DNA from: Heliocidaris erythrogramma
Lineage: Eukaryota > Echinodermata > Echinoidea > Camarodonta > Echinometridae
DNA length: 64,000 nucleotides
Assembly: GCA_025617745.1 (NCBI GenBank)
Contig: CM046871.1
Coordinates: 35,367,722-35,431,721, forward strand
Direction of reading: 5' to 3'
Both the position numbers and the translations under genes were made by a program. Under the pieces are notes generated by a model that ran no database searches, was not told where the DNA came from, and was given only the letters and a program-made list of their open reading frames with translations. Shown piece after piece: positions 24,112 through 34,020 of the stretch (the first letter of the stretch is position 1; every line of letters begins with the position of its first letter).

Positions 24112-24920
24112 CTTGGAGGGAACAAATGATTCAGGAGGAAAGAAGAGGAGATAAATGGAAGGACGGAATGGTTGAATGAAATAAGAGGGGATGAAATGAA
24201 TGATATGGAAGAGAAGAAAGAAAGAATAGACAATCATAATATATGATTACAAGAGAAAAGAGAAAATATGAAAGGAAATGAAGAGAAAAAGACAATATAT
24301 TGTTTACGAAAAAGAATTAGAAACTCAATGAAATATTGCTAAATAATTACATTCACAGAAAACTTGTATACGAAGATACGTTTTGGAGCAAGAACTATTT
24401 CTACAATAAAAGAGTGCCCAATTAGTAATTCAAAACATACAATGGGCTCTTTACATAAAAAATTAATTAATGAAGAACAGCATTTCATAAATCATTCAAA
24501 ATAATATTTAAAAAATTGTTCTCCTTGATTTACTAGCATTTATTACATATATCTGCTCTAATTTTCTAAGACAATATTTATTGCATCAGCATAAAATATT
24601 TGCATTGAAAAGCTTTCTGCAAAACATCCACTCGCTTTGAAGAAATAATAATACAAAGAAATTTTTTGGATGCAGCCATAGCCAATTTCAAAATTAATAG
24701 AAATCATAGTGTCCATAGCAATTCATAGCTTGTTTTATTTACATGGAGGCTTATTTTTATTATTTTTCTTATTACCTTGAATATTATATAATTGCCTAAA
24801 AATAATGGGGAAGATTTTTAGCTGTAATGGCATTAAAATGAGAACAAACAGATAGAGAGAAACTAATCACAACTATATCTGAAGCAACATATACTCAACT
24901 GGATGTCTGGTGGGATGTAC
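24112..24920 (-). other. Intron H-I
   Basis: A 0.8-kb AT-rich intron with a purine-rich plus strand (pyrimidine-rich in the transcript) for about 120 nt before the exon I acceptor. No repeats or other signals. Confidence 0.8.
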
Positions 24921-24997
24921 CTGCGTTGGCATTATGGGGGCGAAGAGCGGGATACTTTGTCCGGGGCCTGGCGGCGCCATGGAAGGCATGACAGGGA
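24921..24997 (-). CDS. mbl: MBNL exon H: Pro/Met linker, phase-shifting exon
   Basis: This 77-nt exon is phase 1 in and phase 0 out, with acceptor ...GGTGACATGCAG and donor CAG|GTACAT. With the carried T it encodes F, then PVMPSMAPPGPGQSIPLFAP and IMPTQ. The frame is closed upstream, so it does not stand out as an ORF; it is supported by its splice sites, the codon phase required by exon G on one side and exon I on the other, and its MBNL-like Pro/Met composition. It is not a multiple of three: joining G directly to I puts a TAA in frame a few codons into exon I, which would end the protein before fingers 5 and 6. A dense YGCY cluster lies immediately upstream. Confidence 0.8.
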
Positions 24998-25020
24998 CTG
25001 CATGTCACCAAGAAACATAG

Positions 25021-25320
25021 AGCAGCAATGGGACCATACCACAGAGTGAGTGGCACCAGTGACAGTGGCAATATTGGTGGCAGCGGTGGGATGGTACCAA
25101 TATTGGTGGTAGCAGTAGGATGGTACCAATAGTGGTGGTAGCGGTAGGATGATACCAATAGTGGTGTCAGCGGTGGGATGGAACCAGAAGAGGCAGCAGC
25201 ACCCAAAATAGTTGTGGTGATGGAGTTGCAGCAGCAGTTTTGAGGAAGCATTCACAAGACAGCCAATCGCAGCAGCAACAGCCAGTAGTCCACAATTTTG
25301 TGAGGGCAAACAATGCAGCA
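25021..25320 (-). promoter_or_regulatory. YGCY cluster upstream of exon H
   Basis: By eye, about 18 RGCR tetramers on the plus strand (YGCY in the transcript) lie in 300 nt immediately upstream of the exon H 3' splice site. They include CTGCTGC and TGCTGCTGCC clusters and one or two sites in each unit of a 29-bp tandem repeat. Random expectation at equal base frequency is about 5, and less in AT-rich DNA. YGCY is the established MBNL recognition motif. A splicing-control role is inferred. Confidence 0.65.
25072..25187 (+). repeat. Tandem repeat, 4 x 29 bp
   Basis: Four units with a strict 29-bp period start at 25072, 25101, 25130 and 25159. They have the form TAKTGGTGGYAGCRGTRGGA followed by TGRTACCAA, with a few substitutions. 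Every unit keeps an AGCR (YGCY in RNA). Confidence 0.93.
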
Positions 25321-27699
25321 GAGTTTTTTTGTTGATTGGTTGGTTCATGAAAGCCAATTTGTAGCATTCACCACAGCAATTTCATGGGGTTCAGGAACAA
25401 CAAGGCCAAACAGATCAACATACAAGGGAGGAAAAGTGACAAGGGGAAGAAGTGAAATGAAAAAAACAGAGAAAATATTATACAAATCAAGAGAGAATTA
25501 AATAAAATGTAGAAAGGGGGAAAATCAAATAGTTCCAGAAAAAGAAATGATAGAAGAGGGAATGAAAAGAAATAAACTAAGATGAGAATGGGAACATAAG
25601 GATTTGAGCAAAATGTTGATGTTGGTCATTTGCCAGTGCAATCGTTTTTTTTCTTTTTATAATATTTTGATTTTCCAGTGCATGGAGCATATATTGTTTT
25701 AGTTTGGTAATGGACATTAAGGTCTAACAAAAGTAATTTTAAAAGCCAGTCAATTTGAATGTTCCATTTTTTTTCCCAGAAGAAAGCCAATCCAGTTGGA
25801 ATATGGGGCAAATTGACAGCATATGCATTTTCATTTTATGCAAATTTTATTGTGCAAATATTTTGCAAATAGCAAGAGCATGTGTTTTGGATATTAAATA
25901 TACCTCAAATATATGTGGTAACATATCAATGACATTATAAAGACTTATTTGGAATGAAAATAAAGATATATGAGGCATGTAAGAGATTAATATATAACAA
26001 GAAATGAACCAAATGGCACTCATAGGGAAAGGGAAGGAAAATGGAAAAGGTAAGGAATCCATATAAAACAAGAAAATCAGCAATAATTGCTTAAACATGA
26101 ATTTTCTTTCTGGTACCTTTGTGGTATATATGCATATAACATGGAGTCTGTTTTCTATGATACAAGTCTACATATACAGTTTGTGACAAATGCGACAAAG
26201 GTAAAAGTGGGCACTACAATTTTCTTGGAAGGCCAAAATTAGTTGTTCCCACAGTGGACATTGGAAAGCAACAAACATTTTCTACATAAACCGATTTTGT
26301 CGTTATCAAATTGTCGATAAGTGACCTGCCCTTAAATAAAATGGAATGCAGTCTGTGTAGGTGTGATGAAAAAGTTACACATCAAATCTCATTTGAATTC
26401 CTCTTTTCTTTTTAAATCGCAATTCTATTTATTTTCCTGAAAGCATAAATGAAGTCCATCACCATTTCATCCTATGTTTATCGTGACTTTCCATGGATAC
26501 CTAAAGAAAATTACACCTTACACATGCAAAATTCGTTCATCCAAAATTGAGCAATAATGTTTAACTTTTCATATCTTTAATGAACTGGTGTCAAATCAAT
26601 ATTGCATCTCTAGTTCCTGATTAGGGAAGGCTAGGAGCAGTTCTTGTCTTTTTCATGTGTCTGCAAAGGGTCAGCACTCCCTTTGAGCTAAAGTCATTTC
26701 TATCATTGGGCGGTTGCACTTTTTTCTGTCCCCATGTCTTCCCCTTCAGTACCGGCAAGGTATGCATCATGACTCATTGTAAAGAGGATCTACGACTGAA
26801 AAAACTGTGGAATTCAGTTGACAAGAAAAGCTTGGCATTATGCAGCATCTTGCAGTGGATATCGTCTGGAGTTGGTGACACCACATTTAGCATTCATGCT
26901 TGCTAGGTTAGTATATCTAATGAGCATAACAAAAATTTCAGTACAGCTTTGGAATTTTTTCTTTAATTTGATTTCAAATTCATATATCACACATATGCGC
27001 ATTTATTAAGACCAATCCACTTGGAAAACACTTATCAAGAGAGGAACTTAATGCAGTTAAAACATTTTGCTGGTTCTTGCAAAACACTTTTCCCAGGTAA
27101 ACCATTTCTTTTATCAGCCATATTCAATGTGTTACTTGAAGAACATATAAACGTGCAATGACACAAAATATGGGAAAATTACTTTGAATTTTTGCTAATA
27201 CAGCGGGCTGGAATATCAAGTCTTTTAAGTTCTTTATTATATCTGCACATCTATTTCATCACTTCTTGTTTGCCTCTACGGAAGAGTCATGCAACACCTT
27301 AACTATCTTTAATTTCCTTTTAACCATTTTGTAGTACAAAACTATGAATCCTTTCTTGAATATTAATACTGTTGTCTCTTACTACATAACTCCTTAACCC
27401 CTTTTGTGCCACAAGCGGTTTTTAAACAATTATCATAATTGAATTTTGAATCAAAATACCTTGTTTAATTGTTAGAGTGGGTATGAAATATCTTCCATGG
27501 GAAGAATTTCCAAAATGAAGTTAAAAGGAAACGCCATCCATAGTCCAAAGACACTGACATTCCACTGGATGGTATGTGTCGCCCATGGCATGGAAGGAGT
27601 TAAGAACCTAGACTCTGAGCAGAACATGAATTATGCAGAGTGCGTATTTGAACCCACACCCTACTGAACCTGTTGTGGCCTGACCACATGGCTACTTAC

Positions 27700-27880
27700 A
27701 TGGCGTTGGCACTACTGGTGTGGGCTGATGAGACGTCATCATTGCAGGACCCATCTGAGGGTGGTAGGGGAACTGGGAAGGCGAGAAGAAGTTCATCATG
27801 TGTCCCGCTGTGCCCTGGTGACCAAGGCTTCCAGCCGTGATCTTCTTTGGAGGAGGGGGAGCCAGCCCCGATAAAGTCTG
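27700..27880 (-). CDS. mbl: MBNL exon G: APPPPKK basic patch and linker
   Basis: This exon has 60 codons plus one base (phase 0 in, phase 1 out), with donor AT|GTAAGT. The acceptor is a tandem CAGCAG, so the exon may begin at 27880 (with an extra Gln) or at 27877. It encodes TLSGLAPPPPKKITAGS, then a Met/Phe/Pro/His-rich linker ending VVPTP. The PPPPKK patch lies where vertebrate MBNL has the second basic cluster of its nuclear signal (PPLPKRP), so exons F and G together could form a split bipartite signal. The function is inferred from that correspondence. Confidence 0.88.
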
Positions 27881-29735
27881 CTGGATGGTGGAGAACAAAG
27901 CAGAAAAAAAGGAGGGCCGGGGCGGTGAAGGGGCAGGGAGCCAAGTCAAATGGAAGGTAGGTAAAAAAAGTATTGGGTGTGGCCATTCACGTTTTGGTTT
28001 GGTTTCGAGGTTGTGTTTACATTAATAGTATGGGGCATGGAGATATTGCAGATAGCGGGATTGGAAAGGATTATATTTGGAAAAGGGGAATGGTGGTATA
28101 AGTCATTAAAAGAGTATGAAAAAGGAAAGACAAGATCAAAAGTAAGGATAGCACAAGAACATAAAGATATTAGATAATGATATAAGAGAGTATGATGCAG
28201 AATAGAGAGACGTTCAAGGAGAGGAAACAGAGCGGTAATAGCAAGATATTGATAGATGAGGTGGTATGGGGGGGGGGGGGTGGTGGGTCAAGAGTCAAGT
28301 TGGATTATCAGATGATAAAAAGCAGAGTAAGGGATAACATCATGGGTGGGATAAAACATGGGACAAGTAGCACAAAGGAGGGGACGAAGGGGATAAGAAA
28401 GGGAAAGAAAAAACAAGATAATACAATAAGAGAATTGCAAATCTACACAGCATGTCAATCAAATATTTACATCTATCCCCTAACAATTCTCATTTAAAGC
28501 AGAATCATCTACAAGCTACTCCTAAATCTTGTTAAATTGCTCATCATTTCAAAGATTGCATACAAATATGATACTAGTGCACCTAGTTGAATGACTGATT
28601 GGGATTTTTTTGTTGTTGCAGTGTTTTGCTTTCTTTGAATTTCCATTAACTCTCAATATAAACAAAGGAAAATCAGATTTATAAATGAAGCAAATATGGA
28701 TTCACCATAATGAACGAGTGAACACATTTCTGTCATCGTGCTGCAAAGATTTTAAAACGATCTATTTAAGCTAGCCATACAAAAACAAAGTTACAAAAGT
28801 TTATTTTCTTGGTATCAAAGGTGGGTATGTTTTTGTCATAAAAGCAGAATTCTACCATGCAAATACTTGGGAATAAAAAAATAAAAAGCAATATATTGCG
28901 TGAATAAGGCAATTAAGAGAGTTAGCAATCATAAATAACAAACATACAAGACTATGACTGTACTCAAACTAAGCTGATGAAGGATTTGAAATGATTAAAA
29001 ATACATGATTCACATTCTTATTTTTAAATCTAGGCAATTCTACTGCAATTCTACAATAATTTCATTTTACATGTATGCCCTTAACTAAAGTTCTCAGTAT
29101 AAAGAATCAATTATTTTTTCTTTCTAAAAATGACTTTAATACAGGAGAATGCATTTAAATCTGATGGCATGCATTTAGATCTATAACATTTACCAAGAAT
29201 CAGTCCAATTGTTTTCTTCATTTTCATGTATAAAGCAAGACGTTAAAAATCTTGCCTTTCTTTGAAAGTGAATTTCTTTTTGCCCCTTTCTACTGCCCCA
29301 GTCACGCAGCATGATAGTTTCTTTTATTTTTTCCTAAGCAGCATTCCCAATTTTTAAACAATTTGGAATCTCTAAAAAGCGTGAAGATTTGAGGAAAAAA
29401 CATTTCCCAGGCAAACTGCTTTGTTTGAAGCGTGCAATATGTCAGATGGAAGAAAAAAAATCATATAATGCACCAATCACCTTGTGATGAAGGACAACTA
29501 TGACAGAGGTACGAATTTTTCTCACCATGCTAGATAATGATATACTCAACTAATAAAAAGAGATTGAACACATACAGGCAGTATATTCAGTCTTTTTTGG
29601 ACTGGTTTCTTGTAGATCATTTCTTTAGGTGATCCAAAACGTGACCAATGACAGAAAACAATTGGGCCATGCCTTAAAAATTGTTTGTAAAATGCATAAG
29701 CAAACGAACAAACACAGTAGTGAAAAAGAAGGTAC
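27881..29735 (-). other. Intron F-G
   Basis: A 1.9-kb intron. A purine-rich (plus-strand) stretch covers about 28070-28440 with a G run near 28269-28280; the rest is AT-rich with no repeats or exons recognised. Confidence 0.75.
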
Positions 29736-29801
29736 CAGTAATGCGTCATCAGCGGGGTCCCGCGGACGCTTCAGGCTCGGAGTATCGGGCGTGGTCGGAA
29801 G
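29736..29801 (-). CDS. mbl: MBNL exon F: short SLKRPR exon, nuclear-localisation half
   Basis: This 22-codon exon is phase 0 at both ends, with donor CTG|GTACCT. It encodes LPTTPDTPSLKRPRDPADD and then ALL. SLKRP is the conserved start of the bipartite nuclear-localisation region that follows finger 4 in vertebrate MBNL (SLKRPLEA...). The acceptor must be ...CATACTAATAAG at 29802-29803: an upstream in-frame stop lies at about 29880, and this is the only AG between 29736 and 29970. The site has no ordinary adjacent pyrimidine tract, so a distal branch point is likely. The length is a multiple of three, so skipping would keep the frame and remove the KRPR cluster. Confidence is high for the exon and moderate for its regulation. 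Confidence 0.87.
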
Positions 29802-29970
29802 CTTATTAGTATGCGCAGCACATGATGGTTTTGGGCCAATGGGAGAGTGTGTAGCAATGGCCATGGGTACAGGCAGTCAATAACATAAACAGCAAAGCAC
29901 AGCAGCATTGCATTGTGGGTGGAAAAAAACAAAAGAAGCAAGAAGGGTGGATATCAGTAACAAATGTCGT
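29802..29970 (-). promoter_or_regulatory. AG-exclusion zone with UGCU cluster at exon F 3' splice site
   Basis: On the gene strand no AG occurs between the exon F acceptor (29802-29803) and 29971-29972, about 167 nt. Within it lie eight YGCY tetramers (plus-strand RGCR at 29817, 29853, 29872, 29891, 29896, 29901, 29904 and 29937), seven of them UGCU, with a core TGCTGCTGTGCTTTGCTG. A pyrimidine-rich stretch (CTTCTTTTGTTTTTTTCC) sits about 120-140 nt from the acceptor. Long AG-free zones mark distal branch points, and YGCY is the MBNL binding motif. This is probably a splicing control region through which the protein regulates its own exon; the regulatory role is inferred. Confidence 0.7.
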
Positions 29971-32900
29971 CTCATGCAAGAAATACATTTCCTCCTCATA
30001 GCTCTTCAATTTTTCTTTCATATTTTTTCTCTTTTTTTTTTGTCTATCGGAGATGATTCCAGACGGCTGGCTAAAGGAGAGGAATAAATCATTCTGTGAG
30101 GGGAGTTGCGCACACACTACAAAGCTGTGCGCTTCATTCATAGGCGCCTTGGCACTCATACCTACATAACTAAATGTAAAAGATGATGGGTATAGAGAAG
30201 ATGGAAAGACAAGATAAATGAAAAAAGAAAAGAAAAGAAGACAGATGGAGAGACCAGGTGTAAAAGAAGAAGAGAAGAAGGAAAACGAGGTGTAGACACA
30301 GAGGCTATTCGAAATGTCAAGATCTTTGCCAAGATGGAGAAGAGGCATTCGGTAAAGAACAGAAACAGGACCGAGTTCAGATCACACATGTATAAAAGAG
30401 AGAGAGAGAGAGAGAGAGTGGAACAGAGTGACTCAAAAGAAAGGAAAAGTTTGAGCTACAAGTAGGCCATCGAGTGTATGTGTCACATGACCATGCGTTA
30501 CAGGGTGCTCCATAACAAATGCGTTTCAATGCAATGGTTGTGTTGTTTATGAGATGAGAATATAGGTATGAGCTAAACAAAATTGACTACACACAAATGT
30601 CACAACTTTTTATTACTGCTACAGTTCAGTATTCAAATTCATAATGCTCAATCCCCTTCCCTTTTTAGCAATTTCACATCCAACCAAGTCCATGATTTAA
30701 TTTAATAATTATCATTCTATCTAGCTTGTGATTTCCATTCATATTACCCCATACCTCTCCTCTTCCCCTATTCACCCACCATCTACATAGCCTCCTCCCT
30801 TGTCCGTTTCTGTCCCTCTCGTTCTCTCTCTCTCTCTCTCTCGCTGTATACATACATAACCTCAATCACTTCCTATTCCTTACTTTAATAGGGGAGGAAA
30901 TTCGCTAAATACACCAGCATAATCAATTGAGAGTATAAGTTAAGTATGTTAGTAATATCATGTTCACACTCCAGTCCTTTCACGTTTTCTCTCTTTCTCT
31001 CTCTGAAGACAACTCACAATGATCTTTATCTAAAAAGTTTGCTGCAAATTCAGATATGAACGGAACCTCGTCTTTGACACAAGGTGAATGATTGGATTGG
31101 ATTTCCTTTCTACATTTCATTCTGCCTAAGCTTTCATGAGTTGTTTGAAAAGTCTTTTGTAATCTTTCGCATAAAAAATAATGAAAACAGGGTAAGAATA
31201 TCCAAACTTACTATATCAGTATTCCAATGAAAGCAAACATAGCAAATGATGCTTATTTTTCATAAAAACCAAAAAATGACATGTCCAAAAATGGAACACA
31301 GCTAATTTAATCCCTAGATGTTTTTCAGTATCCTCTAATAACGTAAGTTATTTTACAATTTGGAGTTTAATTAAATATTTGCAAAAAAATAAAATGCCAT
31401 CAATATTATGCAGCACATCAAAAGCCCCAAAATATCTGTCGCTAATGCTTGACCAAAATTAATAATTGCACAAAAATTACAAATATTATAGACACTGAAG
31501 TAACCAGCTTATAATTGCAGAGAAGATTTTGCTTGTTCTGTAGCAATGGATGATAGTATAGAAAAAATATAGAATGAAAGAAAATTTGCAATAAATTGAC
31601 TCACTTTGTTCCCATTTTTGTTAGTTATTGGTTAGATATTATTAGATCTGTAGTTCCCAGATGCCGGTAAGGGCTTAAATCTAAAATGATCTCTATATTT
31701 AATGATGTTAGGATATGTTTTATTATTTATATTGATGGGAGGTGGGGCAACAAAATAGGATCCATAAAAATATATATCTAAGCACTATGGATGGATGTCG
31801 TGTTAAACGACTCTAAAATACCTACTTAAAAAAATGCTTCATATAAATACTTTTGTTTTTAAAATCAACTTTGAGAAAAAACTTAATTACTTGTATATAT
31901 GCTTGTAAATTGTTAAACCTTTCATTCTTCCTTGAAATGACTATTCACAGAGAACAATACTATATAAAATGAATAAAAGCATGATGTAAAGTGAAACTCA
32001 GGTTATTGTTAATGATGAAATTACAATATTTTTAATTCAGTTAGTTTTTCACAAATTTTACTAGGGCAATATATATGATTTTAAAAAAATACTGTGGGGC
32101 AAATCTAATATGCTCCATTTCTGATATACTTTCCTTCTCTTACCAATGACCAGCAAATAACTACAGATATATAAAACAGAAAACAACCACGACACAAAGT
32201 GTACAACCTATACCAGTATCCATTTTGATTATCTTTTATTTTCTAATAGACATTTCCTTATAGATGTATCTATCATTGATACCACAGCACCCATAAAGCA
32301 TATAGAAATAGATCGCTGAATATTTACTTTGCCAGTTTCAGGTAGAGAACTGTAGGTGTTTAAGATTATAAGAACGGAAAGAACATCCGTCACATGTGTT
32401 TATATGCCATGCCGAGAGCTCAAACACTTCGTTATTAGTTTTGCTAAAACTGAATCTGTATCTTCAAGTTATATGATAACTTGTTAGCAATGGGTCTTAC
32501 TGAATATTACTGCAGTATGGCATAAATCTTAGTGATACAGTATATTAACTTTTGCTTGTTCATTTGTGTCTTTTTGAAATTGTTATCTTTTCTACTTTGA
32601 TGCACAGCTTCTACATAAAGTAGGCATGTAGCAGTTTATTGATCTAGTGTCCTTTTGGCTCTCAAATATACAGTGATCATTGGAAATGAGTGATGGTGTG
32701 TACACACGTCATCATGTCATATATGCCATTCAATCATAATTAAGAGCACACACCTATAAACAACACAATTACATCAATCTCTCTTGCACAGATCTACTTG
32801 AATATTGATTCAGAGAGTGGAAATTCAAGTAGTTGGTAAAATGCAGACAATTCAGATAGAGCTGGGTGCCTTTATTTCAACATCCATTTATTTTTTGTAA

Positions 32901-33789
32901 CCTAATATTTGATTTTTTTCCCCTAAAGGATTGCTTTCCAATTTTCATGCAATTACAAGAGTAAACAACATCAGACTTTCATAATGATATTATGAAGATC
33001 TGTCAGGAAGGAGGTCCGTGTGAGTTCCTCTGTAAAGCAGCTATTGATCATGCAGCCCCTCAATGAAGTCGGTTAATGGAATGGTCCTGTCTAGTTTCAT
33101 GCACTGGAAGGTTGACAGTGGCACTCATGTCCAACTGTACCATTGTTACTAGAGGGGTGTGTAAAACCTGTTTAGAGAGGACTGATTTGTTTTAGGTAAC
33201 AGGCGCAATGAGACTAGAGATTTGAGACTAATCTTACAAATGCAAGCCAACAAATACCTACAAATATGTGAAGCGAGGCATTCATTTTTAGTTTCCTTAT
33301 TTGGCGTGAAGTTTGGGAGAGATGATCACATGACTATGGATTTATTCAACTAATCACATGACGTCTTTTGTTTTACTTTTAGTTTCTTTAGTGTGTTGTA
33401 ACAGCCTGCCATCATGCACAAACACGTAGACAAATGCTAGCCATTGAAGTTTTGATACATTTGTAACAAATATGAATAGGATTATTTTGGGGTTGAAGAC
33501 AGAGAACTGTAAGAACATGAACGACAAAAAAGGACAAACATAAGGGATTTTTGATGATGGGCTGCTTGAAAAAAATAATACTAAAACAAGAGCAGTAAAA
33601 AAGACAAGTAAATTATAGGAACGGTTGCAAGTGCATGTACATACATGTAGCATCAAATCATATTTTTTCCAAAAACAAAATAGCTCTAACTTTATTTTTT
33701 CAAAAAAAGTTTGTTGGAAGGAAGGTAAATGATATTTTGATTAAAGGGGAGGGCGCCCGCCTTTTGTAAAATAGGGATTGGAGACTTAC
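29804..33789 (-). other. Intron E-F
   Basis: A 4.0-kb AT-rich intron with GA (about 30395-30418) and CT (about 30823-30842) microsatellites. Its last 170 nt form the AG-free, UGCU-rich region described separately. Nothing else is recognised between 31 and 33.7 kb. Confidence 0.75.
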
Positions 33790-34020
33790 CACGGCGGTCA
33801 TGTTGTTGCCTTGTTGTTGTGCGGCTTTGATTTTGGCCTGCAGGTGTAGCGGTGGGTGAAAATATTTGCATTTTTCACGCGAGCAGCGCCCTTTGATGTG
33901 GTCCATGCAGACGGTTACTGTGTTGTCGGTGGTGTCTACAGTGATATGCTCGTTGGGGTGCGCGAATTTGCACTCGGTCTCACCCCGAGTGCAGCTGGCC
34001 CGTTGGAATTCCCTGCACAC
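33790..34020 (-). CDS. mbl: MBNL exon E: zinc fingers 3 and 4
   Basis: This 77-codon exon is phase 0 at both ends. The acceptor is ...CCCCTTCCCCAG and the donor GTAAGT. Finger 3 begins [10 protein letters not shown] and has C-X7-C-X6-C-X3-H spacing (residues 2-21 of the exon). Finger 4 begins [10 protein letters not shown] and has C-X7-C-X4-C-X3-H (residues 38-55). [16 protein letters not shown] follows, the conserved C-terminal helix segment of the MBNL finger 3/4 unit. The pair recognises GC steps in YGCY RNA in the family. All zinc ligands are present, and the aromatic/basic residues on the RNA face (KFAH, KYFH) are kept. This is the most diagnostic exon of the window. Confidence 0.98.

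Larger units (their letters stand above)
24998..27699 (-). other. Intron G-H
   Basis: A 2.7-kb AT-rich intron. The 320 nt next to exon H are unusual (a YGCY cluster with a tandem repeat, described separately). Nothing is recognised from 25.5 to 27.7 kb. Confidence 0.75.

Noticed and set aside
29806-30348. 180-codon minus-strand open frame across the exon F upstream region
   Set aside because: Different frame from exon F, Phe/Ser/Leu-rich translation of pyrimidine-rich intron, no family resemblance.
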